36,957 bases of DNA, taken from the NCBI RefSeq assembly GCF_013464915.1, contig NZ_RAVT01000027.1, positions 31,459 to 68,415 of the forward strand. The letters run 5' to 3'. The position numbers were made by a program, and so were the translations under genes. Positions 6,942 through 16,048 of this stretch are shown piece by piece. Under the pieces are notes generated by a model. It made no database searches, was not told the origin of the DNA, and worked only from the letters and a program-made list of their open reading frames with translations. This stretch comes from Stenotrophomonas maltophilia (lineage in GTDB: Bacteria; Pseudomonadota; Gammaproteobacteria; Xanthomonadales; Xanthomonadaceae). Numbering within the stretch: the stretch's first letter is position 1; each line of letters opens with the position of its first letter.

Positions 6942-8125
6942 GCGTCGGCCCTCGCCGGCTGCGAAGCTTCGGGCGTGCGCGCGAAGGCGATCAGGCGCAG
7001 GCCGCCGATGCCACCAGCCACCACTGACATCAACACCAGCGTGGCCAGTGGCCATGCCGAAACCAGCAGCGGCGAACCGATGAACTGCTGCTGGGTCTGC
7101 AGCTTGATGTAGGCGCTGAGCGGCAGCAGCTGATGCCAGACACGAGTGAACAACGGCCCGTCCAGCACCGGGAAGGTGGCGCTGGAGAACGCCAGCGCGG
7201 TGCCGATGCTGAGGCCCACCGCGGACAGCGCGGTACCCATGTCGCGGGTGACGCCGACGAAGAACAACGCGTAGGCGGCCGTAGCCAGGTAGAACAGCGG
7301 CTGGGCGAGCAGCAGCAGGAGCCCGCTGCCCGCAACACCATCGCCGCGCAGCCACGCCAGGTAACCGATGCCGAGCGCGCCATACAGCGAGAACAGCAGG
7401 ATGTACGGCGTGACCTTGCCGGCAATCGCCGGCCACGGTGTGCGGCCCAGCCAGGCGGGCAGGGTGCCGTCGCGGATCTCGCGGCCGAGGCTGCCGGCCA
7501 CGGCCAGTGCCAGGACCAGCGACAGCACCGCCGGGAAGATCAGCGGCAGCAGGAAGAGCTCGTAGCTGCGCGCCGGGTTGTACAGGATGTCCGACTGCAC
7601 CGCGATAGGTGCCGCACGCAGTTTGCCCGGGCCGACCTGCAGTCCGATGCGCTCGCGCAGCAGGCGTGCGTTCCAGGCCGAGACCGCGTCGCCGATATCG
7701 CGCGCCGCCGACTGGCCGGTGGTCATGTAGGTGGCGTTGTAATAGGCGAACACCGTGCCCTGGCGTCCACGCAACGCTTGCCGGGTGACATCGCGCGGCA
7801 CCAGCACGATGGCGAACACCTCCAGGCGGCGCAGCTGCGAGCGCGCATCTTCCATGTCTGCAGGCTGGCTGGCGATGCGCACGCCGGGGCTGGCATCGAG
7901 CATGCGCAGCAGCAGGCGGCTGTCACTGCTGTGGTCGAGGTCGACCACGGCGATCGGGATGTCGCGCATCACTGAAGGCGTGAACATCCACCCCATTACC
8001 ACCAGCATCAGCAGGGGCAGCAGGGTAACCAGCATCAGGTCGGCGCGGTTGCCGCGCAGCGACTGCAGCTCGCGCCGCCAGCTGGCGGCGAAACCGCCGC
8101 TATCCGGGCTCAGTGCTGGGGCCAT
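6938..8125 (-). CDS. ABC-2 type transport permease (first of the pair)
   Basis: A 395-residue paralogue of the following permease with the same architecture: a membrane helix near residues 30-50 (LMLVTLLPLLMLVVMGWMF), an extracytoplasmic domain starting IPIAVVDLDHSSDSRLLLRM, and a C-terminal five- to six-helix bundle. ATG 8125 overlaps the 3' end of the HlyD-family gene by 16 bases, which indicates co-translation. The two permeases probably form a heterodimer that works with the adaptor and outer-membrane channel in this operon to expel a substrate across both membranes. The substrate is unknown. The missing ATPase must be supplied elsewhere, or transport is driven another way. Confidence 0.88.
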   Translation of the reverse strand: MAPALSPDSGGFAASWRRELQSLRGNRADLMLVTLLPLLMLVVMGWMFTPSVMRDIPIAVVDLDHSSDSRLLLRMLDASPGVRIASQPADMEDARSQLRRLEVFAIVLVPRDVTRQALRGRQGTVFAYYNATYMTTGQSAARDIGDAVSAWNARLLRERIGLQVGPGKLRAAPIAVQSDILYNPARSYELFLLPLIFPAVLSLVLALAVAGSLGREIRDGTLPAWLGRTPWPAIAGKVTPYILLFSLYGALGIGYLAWLRGDGVAGSGLLLLLAQPLFYLATAAYALFFVGVTRDMGTALSAVGLSIGTALAFSSATFPVLDGPLFTRVWHQLLPLSAYIKLQTQQQFIGSPLLVSAWPLATLVLMSVVAGGIGGLRLIAFARTPEASQPARADA

Positions 8126-9123
8126 GCGAACAGCACGCTCATGCCGGGGCGGAAGCCCTCGATGCGGCGTACCGGGCGCACCCGCACCTCGAAGCTGCGG
8201 ACGTCGTAGCCGGACGACTGGCGGGTGGTACGCCAGGTTGCATAGTCGCCGGCAGGGTTGATGAAGTAGACCTCGAATTCGCTGTCCACGCCGAGTGCCG
8301 GCACGCTGCCCTGCAGCTTGCTGCCGACCTTCAGGCCCTGCATCTGCGATTCGCGCAGGTTCATCGCCACCCACATGCGGTCGATGTCGACCAGGGTGAA
8401 TACCGGGTAGCCGGCCGGCACCAGTTCGCCCGGGTCGGCCATGCGCTTGTTGATCTCGCCGGCCACCGGCGCGCGCCCTTCCACTTCAGCGCGCGCGGCG
8501 TTGACTTCAGCCACCGCGCCCTGTGCCTGCTGCACCTGGCCCTGCGCAGCACGCTTGTCCTGCTCGCGTGCGCCGGCCAACGCCATGTCGTACTGCGCGC
8601 GGGCGGCACGCGCCAGTTCACGCGAGCTGGTGGCCTGGGCATGCGCTTCATCGCGCTTCTGCCGGGTCATCACCCCTTCGTTGAACAGGTTCTGCACGCG
8701 CTGGTAGGTGGCTTCGGCCAGCGTCGCGCCGGCTTCGGCCCGCTTCCAGTTGGCTTCGGCGGCGCGGATGTCTTCGCTGCGCGCGCCCTCGTCGGCCTTG
8801 TCGGCCACGGCCTGTGCGGCAGCCAGGGCACCGTGCGCCTGCTGTTCCTTGGCGGCCACTTCGGGGCTGTCGAGCAGGAACAGCACCTGCCCGGGCTGTA
8901 CGCGGTCACCCTCGCGCACCTTCAGTTCAGCCACGCGCGCGGTGATCTTGGCGGCCACGTTGATCGTGTCCGCATCGGCCATGCCCTGGATCTGGTCGGC
9001 CGGGCTGCGCCAGGCCAGCCACAGGCCCAGTACCACCACGATCAGCAGTACCACTATCAGGATCGGGCCCAGGCGGCGCTTGGCAGGGGGCGTCGTTGCA
9101 TCGTCGTGCAGCACATCACTCAT
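8110..9123 (-). CDS. HlyD/EmrA-type membrane fusion protein
   Basis: A 337-residue periplasmic adaptor anchored by one N-terminal helix (ILIVVLLIVVVLGLWLAW). It has the split biotinyl-lipoyl domain (AKITARVAELKVREGDRVQPGQ near residues 58-79 and the returning strand GRAPVAGEI), a long alanine-rich coiled-coil hairpin of about 120 residues between them, then the beta-barrel domain (LVDIDRMWVAMNLRESQM). It would join the two permeases to the TolC-like channel encoded just upstream. ATG 9123 overlaps the upstream stop by eight bases. Confidence 0.92.
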   Translation of the reverse strand: MSDVLHDDATTPPAKRRLGPILIVVLLIVVVLGLWLAWRSPADQIQGMADADTINVAAKITARVAELKVREGDRVQPGQVLFLLDSPEVAAKEQQAHGALAAAQAVADKADEGARSEDIRAAEANWKRAEAGATLAEATYQRVQNLFNEGVMTRQKRDEAHAQATSSRELARAARAQYDMALAGAREQDKRAAQGQVQQAQGAVAEVNAARAEVEGRAPVAGEINKRMADPGELVPAGYPVFTLVDIDRMWVAMNLRESQMQGLKVGSKLQGSVPALGVDSEFEVYFINPAGDYATWRTTRQSSGYDVRSFEVRVRPVRRIEGFRPGMSVLFAWPQH

Positions 9124-10495
9124 GGTCGATCACCTCGTCCGCACGGCGCCGGAACTCTTCGAAACGGTCCATCTGTCCACTGACCTCCAGCAACTGTGCC
9201 AGCGCAATATCGTATTGGTAGGCGGCCTGTGCGCGCTCTACGCGGGCACCGCCAAGGCCCAGCCGCGCGTCGATCACATCCAGCGAAGTCGCCTGGCCTT
9301 CGCGGAACGCCAGCTCCTGCAGGCGCAGGTTTTCCTGTGCCTGGGCGATGCTGCTGTCGAGCAGCACGTACTGCTGGCGCGCGGTTTCCAGTTCGTTCCA
9401 GGCCTTGCGCACGCCCAGCGCGACCTGGTTCTCGGCCTCGCGCAGACCCGCTTCTGCCTGCTCCTGCTGCGCGCGCGCGGCGCTGATCTGCGCAGTTCGC
9501 GAGTTCGGCGACAGGAAGGTGTACTTCAGGCCGATGCCGAACGCCCAGTCCGGGTCGGTCAGCATCTCGTCGCGGCGGCGGAAGTCGTACTGGCCGAAGG
9601 CGAAGATCTGCGGTTTCAGCTTGGCCTGCTGCACGCGCACGCCCTGTTCGGCCTGCGCCACCATCGCCCGCAGGCGCGCGATCTGCGGCTGGCGCGCCTG
9701 CGCGGTGCGCTCGAAGCTGGCCGCCGGTTCCAGTGGCACGCGCTGAACGAACAGCGGCGATACCGGCTGCACTTCGCCTCCGCTGCGGAGCAGCGTGGCC
9801 AGTGCGGCCTTCAGCGTGGCCAGGTCGTTCACCGTCTTCTGGTATTCGCGCTCGGCCTTGTCGCGGGCCACGGTGGCCTGCAGGCGCTGGGCGCGGGTGG
9901 CGAAGCCCTCGCGTTCCAGCTTCTCCGCATCGGACAGGTGGCGGTTGAGGCCATCGCGTACGTCGCGGCGCACGTCCACCGCCTGCTCGGCCAGTCGCTG
10001 GCCGAAATAGGCCTGGGCCAGCTGCACGGTCAGCGATTGGCGCTGTGCCTCGCGCTCGGCACTGGCCTGTTCGTGGGCGGCGCTGGCGGCACGTTGTGCG
10101 GCCGGAATCACGCCGCCGGTGTACAGCGGCAGCACAGCAGTGACCACCGGGCGCGTGCGCCAGTCGCGTTCGGTGAACGACAGCGGCGAGTCGATGCCAT
10201 AGGCCTCGGCCACCGGTGCCAGCGAACCCAGTGGCAGGGTGAGGGTCTTCTGGAACTGCAGCCGGCGCACTTCGCCGGTGATCTCCGGCAGGCGCAGCAG
10301 GCGGGTGGCGTCCTGCAGGTCCTGCTTGTTGCGCACCGCTGCATCGGCGGCGGCCAGTGCATCGGAGACCTGCTCCAGGCGCTGCCGTGCCTGTTCCCAG
10401 TCCAATGCGGGTGCATCGGTGAGGGTCTGCGCCAGCGCAGCGGGTGGCAGGCAGGTTGCCAGCGCCAGCGCCAGCGCGACCTTCGCGCGGTGCAT
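9116..10495 (-). CDS. TolC-family outer-membrane efflux channel
   Basis: A 459-residue protein with a signal peptide (MHRAKVALALALATCLPPAALA) and the two repeated long-helix halves of outer-membrane efflux proteins: a first DWEQARQRLEQVSDALAAAD helix, a strand region near PLYTGGVIPAAQ, and a second half containing GIGLKYTFLSPNSR and the closing FREGQATSLDVIDARL helix pair. ATG 10495 gives the cleanest signal peptide; an in-frame ATG at 10522 adds nine residues and cannot be excluded. First gene of the channel-adaptor-permease-permease operon, 105 bases after the ArgP-like regulator on the same strand. Confidence 0.92.
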   Translation of the reverse strand: MHRAKVALALALATCLPPAALAQTLTDAPALDWEQARQRLEQVSDALAAADAAVRNKQDLQDATRLLRLPEITGEVRRLQFQKTLTLPLGSLAPVAEAYGIDSPLSFTERDWRTRPVVTAVLPLYTGGVIPAAQRAASAAHEQASAEREAQRQSLTVQLAQAYFGQRLAEQAVDVRRDVRDGLNRHLSDAEKLEREGFATRAQRLQATVARDKAEREYQKTVNDLATLKAALATLLRSGGEVQPVSPLFVQRVPLEPAASFERTAQARQPQIARLRAMVAQAEQGVRVQQAKLKPQIFAFGQYDFRRRDEMLTDPDWAFGIGLKYTFLSPNSRTAQISAARAQQEQAEAGLREAENQVALGVRKAWNELETARQQYVLLDSSIAQAQENLRLQELAFREGQATSLDVIDARLGLGGARVERAQAAYQYDIALAQLLEVSGQMDRFEEFRRRADEVIDHE

Positions 10496-10600
10496 CCTTG
10501 TACGTCGGCCGATCACGCCCATGCCGTCCCAGTGGTGAAGAAGTGCGCAAACGGTAGTGCGCGCGGCGTGAAGCCCGGGTCTGCGGTCATCGGTGTGTCC

Positions 10601-11494
10601 TCAACGAAGGGTGCCGCTGGCCGCAGTGCGCAGCGCCTGGGTGATGTGCTGCAGTGTGCTTGAGCGCACGGCGGCATGCTGCCAATACAGCGGCACATCG
10701 AGCCAGCGGCGGGGTTCCAGTACCACCACGCGGCCGGCGCGCACGGCGGGCGCGACCAGGGTTTCCGGGGCCATGCCCCAGCCGAGTCCGCACGCGGCGG
10801 CTTCGACGAAACCGGTGGAAGAGGGCAGGTAGTGCAGCGGCGGCTGCAGTCGCGCGCGGGTCAGCCGTCGCACGAAGCGCCACTGCAGTTCATCCTTGCG
10901 GTTGAACACCAGCATCGGCGCCCGCGCCAGGGATGCGGCCTGCATGCCATCGCTGAAGTACTGTCGGGCGAAGCCGGGCGAGGCAATGGCGTGGTAACGC
11001 ATCGCGCCGAGCGGGTGCACGTTGCAGCCCTTTTCCGGCTGGCTTTCGGCAGTAACCGCGCCGAGTACGCTGCCATCGCGCAGCAGCTGCAGGGTATGGT
11101 CCTGGTCATCCATGCGCAGGTCGAACAGGTAGCCATGGCGCTGGTGCAGTTCGGCGATGGCCGGCACGAACCAGGTATCGAGCGAGTCATCGTTGACCGC
11201 CAACGGGATCGGCGTGCGCGCGGCATCGCTGCCGCGTTCGGGCAGCAGCTCGGCCAATGCCTCGGCCTCCAGCGCCTGCATCGGCCGGACCCGGCGCAGC
11301 AGCGCTTCGCCTGCGGCGGTGGGGCGGCACGGTGCCTGACGTACCACCAGTACCTGGCCAAGCCTGTCCTCCAGCGCCTTGATCCGCTGCGACAGTGCCG
11401 ACGGGCTGATCGACAGCCGGCGTGCGGCGGCCTCGAAGCTGCCTTCTTCCAGCACTGCAGCAAATGCGGACAGTTGCGGATGTACCAGGTCCAC
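10601..11494 (-). CDS. argP: LysR-family regulator of the ArgP type
   Basis: A 297-residue DNA-binding protein. Residues 1-60 form the winged helix-turn-helix (SFEAAARRLSISPSALSQRIKALEDRLG), followed by a linker helix and an effector-binding domain beginning near PIPLAVNDDSLDTWFVPAI, a stretch very like E. coli ArgP. ArgP activates the arginine/lysine exporter gene argO when basic amino acids accumulate. Here a LysE/ArgO-family gene lies divergently 105 bases away, which supports the same circuit. The start is GTG 11494 with an AAGAGG ribosome site. It could also read through into the efflux operon downstream on the same strand. Confidence 0.82.
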   Translation of the reverse strand: MDLVHPQLSAFAAVLEEGSFEAAARRLSISPSALSQRIKALEDRLGQVLVVRQAPCRPTAAGEALLRRVRPMQALEAEALAELLPERGSDAARTPIPLAVNDDSLDTWFVPAIAELHQRHGYLFDLRMDDQDHTLQLLRDGSVLGAVTAESQPEKGCNVHPLGAMRYHAIASPGFARQYFSDGMQAASLARAPMLVFNRKDELQWRFVRRLTRARLQPPLHYLPSSTGFVEAAACGLGWGMAPETLVAPAVRAGRVVVLEPRRWLDVPLYWQHAAVRSSTLQHITQALRTAASGTLR

Positions 11495-11599
11495 ACCGGC
11501 ACCTCTTCAGTATTTCTGCACAGGATAAAGGAAAATCAGTTTGTCTTAACGTGTCCGTTGGCCGCACCCTGCGCGTCCCCCGCTGCCTGGCCTGTCCCG

Positions 11600-12220
11600 A
11601 TGTGGATTGCTGCTACCGCCGCCGGCCTGTTCGCAGGTGCCGGCCTGATCATCGCCATCGGCGCGCAGAACGCCTTCGTGCTGCGCCAGGGCCTGCAGCA
11701 GCGCCATGTGGGGAGGGTAGTGCTGGCTTGCGCAGGTGCGGACATCGCGCTGATCCTTGCCGGCGTTGGCGGAATGGGTGCGCTGGTGCTGCAGTGGCCG
11801 CTGCTGCTGCAGGTCCTGCGTTTCGGTGGCGCGGCCTTCCTGCTCTGGTATGGCCTGCAGGCCGGGCTGCGCGCGTGGCGAGGTGGCAGTGCACTGGCGG
11901 CGGGTGACGTGGACGGTGGCGATCGACGGCAGGTGCTGCTGACCTGCCTGGCCTTCACCCTGCTCAATCCGCACGTCTATCTGGACACCGTGGTGCTGCT
12001 GGGCAGCCTGTCCACGCGCTATCCGGGCGATCTGCGCTGGGCGTTTGCTGCCGGCGCCTGCGCAGCCAGCGTCATCTGGTTCTGCACGCTGGGCTATGGC
12101 GCGCGCCTGTTGCAGCCGGTGTTCCGCAGGCCGTCTGCGTGGCGGGTGCTGGATGCTGGCGTGGCGATGTTCATGTTCTGCCTTGCGACGTTGTTGCTGT
12201 TGCGTCCTCTATCGCCATGA
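11600..12220 (+). CDS. argO: LysE/ArgO-family amino acid exporter
   Basis: A 206-residue inner-membrane protein with six predicted helices. The N-terminal signature IAIGAQNAFVLRQGL (residues 17-31) and the mid-protein segment LAFTLLNPHVYLDTVVLLG are the conserved parts of LysE/ArgO exporters, which expel L-arginine and L-lysine (and toxic analogues such as canavanine in E. coli). ATG 11600 gives the usual family length; the frame is open further upstream but that extension has no exporter-like sequence. It is divergent from the ArgP-like regulator, and the 105-base gap contains the AT-richer stretch 11507-11552 where promoter and operator would lie. It converges on the TonB receptor gene, 50 bases apart. 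Confidence 0.85.
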   Translation: MWIAATAAGLFAGAGLIIAIGAQNAFVLRQGLQQRHVGRVVLACAGADIALILAGVGGMGALVLQWPLLLQVLRFGGAAFLLWYGLQAGLRAWRGGSALAAGDVDGGDRRQVLLTCLAFTLLNPHVYLDTVVLLGSLSTRYPGDLRWAFAAGACAASVIWFCTLGYGARLLQPVFRRPSAWRVLDAGVAMFMFCLATLLLLRPLSP

Positions 12221-12270
12221 GTGCGCGGTCGGGTACCGCGCGCTTGAGTCGTACTTCGTGCATACATCGA

Positions 12271-14469
12271 TCACAGCGGGAGCTCCCATTGCAGGCGAAG
12301 GCTGGGTACGGAACGTCGGGTGTTGCGAAGTACCTGCGACCCGCCTTCGTCGAAACGCCACTGGCCGGTCTCGATGTCCTGCGCCAACAGGTTCGAGGCG
12401 GTCAAGCGCAGCTTGCCGTGCCGCTCGGTCGCGTACTGTGCCCAGGCTTCCAGTTCGCGTCGATAGGACGTGATGTCCAGCTCGCTCAGGCTGTAGCGTA
12501 TTCTGCCTCCGCTGCGATGGGTGTAGGCCAGGCCGCTGCTCCAGCGCGATGAGATGCGGTAATCGAGCGACGCATTGGCGGTGAATGGCACCTGGTCTTC
12601 AATCCGATTGTCAGGCCCGGGAAGATCCCTGACCCGGGAGTGGTTCCAGGTGGCGTTGCCGCGCAGCTCGATATCCGGCCCTCTGCGGTACAGGCGTGCC
12701 AGCGGCATCCTGCCATCCATCTCGATTCCCCAGGCCATGGCGCGGGTACCGTTGACCGGCGTCGATACCCAGCGCCCGTCACGTAGCACCGTTTCATTGC
12801 GGATCGGTGCATCGATGCGACGCAGGTAGCCGCCGATGCTTCCTTGAGTACCTTCACCGCCGTGCATTTCCCAAGCCGCATCCAGACCCCACGCCAGTTC
12901 CGGACGCAGCGATGGATTCCCGATCTCGTCGGGGTTCAGTGGACGGTTGTTGGTAGAGGTGTACGGACGCGGGACCAGCGAGCGCAGCGCTGGTGCGCGG
13001 AAGCTGCGGCTCAATGAGACCCGTAGCTGGTCCTTGCCCTTTGCACGCTTCCACAGGCCCTGCAGGACCGGCGTGAACACGCTGGCACGGTGACGCGTGG
13101 TGGCGAAATTCCGCCCTTCGCTGCGGGTCTGCAGTTGTTCCCAGCGACCGCCGACGTAGAAGGCACTGCGCGCGCCCCAAGGAAACTCATCCTGCGCGTA
13201 CAGCGCCACGCGATTCAGCCGCGCATCGAAGGAGAGGTCGCTGACCGTCGATGGTTCGCTGGGGGAAGAATGCAATTGCTGCACTCGGGATTCACGCCGC
13301 GAGTCCATGCTGCTTTCGGCACCGACCTGCAGTGTATGGCGGCCCCACGCCGGCAGGGTCCACTTCACGCGGGTGGTGCCACCCAGCACGTGCAGCTTCG
13401 CATCGGTGCGATCGAAAAGATTATCCTGCTGTGCCTCATCCTGTCCTTGTTCGCGAAAGCGGTAGTCCTCCCGGTTTCCGTCCATTTCCAGGCGCAGGTT
13501 CAGGCTGCCTCCATCCGACAGTTTTTTCTCCCACTCTGCACTGACCTGGCCCTGGTCAAGGCGCAGGTGCGTGCGTTGCCGGTAATGGGGAGTGCGTAGT
13601 GCCGGGCCCAGCAGCGTGTCCCAATCAATGGTCATGTCGCGACGGAAGTCGGACGCGTCCACCAGGGCCTGCAGCGAAAGGGTGGTGTCATCGCTGGTTC
13701 TGAACGTCAGTGAGGGCGAGAGCGAAACGCTGTTGCGTTGGCCGGTGGCACGCAGGCGCGATTGTCGATGCAGCAACGGCGTACCAATACCATCCCAGGC
13801 GTCCTCTCTACTGCGTTCCTCCGCCAGGAATGCGCGGGCGGTTGCCGTGGCGGTCAGTGAAACATCACGGTCGAGATTGGAACAGGCCTGCCGCCAGCTC
13901 GCTGACGGGGTCATGCGCCCTTGGGTATCCGTCCATGAAACCGTCAGCCGTTGACTGTCTTTTGCAACCGGTGCACGGGTGACGATGTTGAGTGTGCCGG
14001 CGATGGCACCCATGCCCTGATCAGCGGAGGGCGCGCGCAGGATTTCGATGCGCTCGATCAGATCGGTGGCCAGTGAGTCCAGGCTGAAAGCGGCGGGTGT
14101 GCGCTGGCCGTTCAACAGGATCTGCGTGTAGCCCGCGCCCAGGCCGCGTAGCGACACGGTGCCTGGACGGCCCGGTGCGCCGTTCGAAACGCTGACACCG
14201 GGCAAGCGCTTGAGTGCCTCCAGCAGGTCGGTATCGCCATGCCGTTGCAGCGCCTCGCGGTCCACCACGATGCGGCTCGCAGTGTCGTCACGGCGAGCGT
14301 CGTAGCGCTCGGACTGGACGTGCACTGCATCCAGATCGGTCGTGTTTGAAGGGGAGGGTGTCGTTGGTGGAAGGGCCATGGCATTCGCTGGTCCCATCAG
14401 GCAGCCAATGGTGAGCCACACGCCCGCGTGTGGCCGCAGTGTTGTCGGGGAGGGCGAAGATCGACGCAT
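12271..14469 (-). CDS. TonB-dependent outer-membrane receptor
   Basis: A 732-residue receptor with an N-terminal export signal ending near PANAMA, a TonB-box-like LDAVHVQ (about residues 46-52), and a plug domain with LLEALKRLPGVSVSNGAPG, VSLRGLGAGYTQILLNGQR and the closing GAIAGTLNIVTR (to about residue 170). A 22-strand type barrel follows, with FRAPALRSLVPRPY and NPSLRPELAWGLD typical of siderophore or small-ligand receptors. The last residue is leucine (LRLQWELPL) rather than the usual phenylalanine, which is odd for an outer-membrane barrel. It lies 109 bases after the M56/M23 peptidase gene on the same strand and may be part of that BlaI-controlled unit. The ligand is unknown. Confidence 0.9.
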   Translation of the reverse strand: MRRSSPSPTTLRPHAGVWLTIGCLMGPANAMALPPTTPSPSNTTDLDAVHVQSERYDARRDDTASRIVVDREALQRHGDTDLLEALKRLPGVSVSNGAPGRPGTVSLRGLGAGYTQILLNGQRTPAAFSLDSLATDLIERIEILRAPSADQGMGAIAGTLNIVTRAPVAKDSQRLTVSWTDTQGRMTPSASWRQACSNLDRDVSLTATATARAFLAEERSREDAWDGIGTPLLHRQSRLRATGQRNSVSLSPSLTFRTSDDTTLSLQALVDASDFRRDMTIDWDTLLGPALRTPHYRQRTHLRLDQGQVSAEWEKKLSDGGSLNLRLEMDGNREDYRFREQGQDEAQQDNLFDRTDAKLHVLGGTTRVKWTLPAWGRHTLQVGAESSMDSRRESRVQQLHSSPSEPSTVSDLSFDARLNRVALYAQDEFPWGARSAFYVGGRWEQLQTRSEGRNFATTRHRASVFTPVLQGLWKRAKGKDQLRVSLSRSFRAPALRSLVPRPYTSTNNRPLNPDEIGNPSLRPELAWGLDAAWEMHGGEGTQGSIGGYLRRIDAPIRNETVLRDGRWVSTPVNGTRAMAWGIEMDGRMPLARLYRRGPDIELRGNATWNHSRVRDLPGPDNRIEDQVPFTANASLDYRISSRWSSGLAYTHRSGGRIRYSLSELDITSYRRELEAWAQYATERHGKLRLTASNLLAQDIETGQWRFDEGGSQVLRNTRRSVPSLRLQWELPL

Positions 14470-14578
14470 GGTCGTGCGGTTCCTTTGTCACGGCGGGACA
14501 GCGGGCCGCAGCAGTACCTCCCGCGGCCGGGTATCGAAACGATGCATGGAGGGCGGCGGCAGGGCGCCGGTCAGTGCA

Positions 14579-16048
14579 TTACTGCAACCAGTGCTGCGGG
14601 TCCACTCGTGTTCCGTTGCGCAGCAGTTCCATGTGCAGGTGTGGGCCGGTAGTGCGCCCGGTGTTGCCGCTGCGGGCGATGGGATCGCCCCTGCGCACCT
14701 GCTGGCCTGGCTGTACCGCGAAGTCCTGCAGGTGTGCAAACAGCGACTGCCAGCCACCGCCGTGATCGATCACGACAACCGTGCCGTAGTTCGCACCACC
14801 GGGATAGGCGTGCGTGGCAGCGATCACGGTGCCGTCGGCGGGGGCGAGCACGGCGGTGCCACGGCGCGCGGCGAAGTCGGTGCCGTGGTGGGCGCTCTGG
14901 CGGAAGTCGGCGACGTGCCCGAACACGCTGGTGACCCGCGCATTGGACAGTGGCATGAAGAATGACGGAGGTGGCAGCGTGGCTTCCACCAGTGTTACCG
15001 ATGCGATGGGGAGTGGCAGCGTCACGGGCGTCGGTCCTGCCACCACGGTCGCCTGTACGGTGGCCACGCCGACTGTGCAGGCAGAGCCCAGTGCGAGCAG
15101 CAGCAGGACGCTGGTGAGGCCTGGGCGGCGACCGCTGTCACCCTTCAGCATGTGCTGCAGGCGCACCTGGTGGCCGCCGAGATCGCGATGGGTGAGGGCG
15201 CTGGCCGGCTGCACGGCCGTCGCGTAGCGAAGGGTCTGGACATAGGCGTGGGCCAACAGACGGCCGTCGTTGGCGGCGCCACCCTCGGCCAGTGCTCGCG
15301 CATCGCATTGCAGTTCGGCGGCCAGTTGCATGCGCGCGGCAATGCGTCGAACGAAGGGATTGAACCAGTACAGCGCACCAACAAACCGCATCAGCGCAGC
15401 GCGCTGGGGGTCGCGGCGCTGCAGGTGGGCCGCCTCGTGGCCGATGACCAGGCGAAGCGTACGATCAGGCAGGGCCAGGCATGCCGTGGGCAGGATGATC
15501 TGCGGCTGCGGCCTGCACAGGGCGAACGGCGTGCCGCTGCCTTCTACAATGCGCAACGCGACGCCTTCCTGCTGAAGCCCCTGCACAGCGTGGTGCGATT
15601 GCGGGCCAGGCAACTGCGCAGTCTGCAGCGGGTGGCTGCGGCGTAGCAGGGCCCGCAGCCGGCCGCTGGCCAATGCCCAACGAACGAGGGCCAGCATGAC
15701 CCCCGCGATATAGACGGTCAGCAGCAGTGGCGTCAGCCAAGCCATCAATGGCTCGGTCGCCGCGAGTGCAGGCAGTTGTTGCACTGGCCGCAGTACGGCG
15801 GTGCCGCTGTCCAGCGCAACGGGCAATGCGCTGGCCAGCTTCTGCAACGGTGCCGCCTGCACCGGCAGCAACAGCGCAAGCAAGGGGGGCAGCACGGCAC
15901 ACAACCACGCCCCCAGCCAAAAGCGTGTCGACGCATGTGAAAGCCTGAGCAGCCGCTGCAGCGATTGCGCGCCGTACCAGGCCAGGCCAGCCCCCAGCAG
16001 GCTCGCAGCGAGGCTGATCATCCACGGCGCGGTTGATGACAGGCTCAT
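14579..16048 (-). CDS. M56 membrane peptidase fused to an M23 peptidase domain
   Basis: A 489-residue inner-membrane protein with two metallopeptidase domains. Residues 1-335 resemble BlaR1/MecR1: membrane helices near 10-30, 42-62 and 100-122, and a cytoplasmic zinc-peptidase site HEAAH (H204, E205, H208) with E245 in the following ELQCDA motif. A helix near 312-335 returns the chain outside. Residues about 365-489 form a complete LytM-type M23 endopeptidase: HHGTD (H387, D391), FAHL (H439) and GPHLHME (H470, H472). BlaR1 normally carries a penicillin-binding sensor there; here a cell-wall hydrolase fold replaces it. The gene overlaps the BlaI-type repressor gene by four bases, so it should inactivate that repressor. 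The signal sensed is unknown. Confidence 0.9.
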   Translation of the reverse strand: MSLSSTAPWMISLAASLLGAGLAWYGAQSLQRLLRLSHASTRFWLGAWLCAVLPPLLALLLPVQAAPLQKLASALPVALDSGTAVLRPVQQLPALAATEPLMAWLTPLLLTVYIAGVMLALVRWALASGRLRALLRRSHPLQTAQLPGPQSHHAVQGLQQEGVALRIVEGSGTPFALCRPQPQIILPTACLALPDRTLRLVIGHEAAHLQRRDPQRAALMRFVGALYWFNPFVRRIAARMQLAAELQCDARALAEGGAANDGRLLAHAYVQTLRYATAVQPASALTHRDLGGHQVRLQHMLKGDSGRRPGLTSVLLLLALGSACTVGVATVQATVVAGPTPVTLPLPIASVTLVEATLPPPSFFMPLSNARVTSVFGHVADFRQSAHHGTDFAARRGTAVLAPADGTVIAATHAYPGGANYGTVVVIDHGGGWQSLFAHLQDFAVQPGQQVRRGDPIARSGNTGRTTGPHLHMELLRNGTRVDPQHWLQ

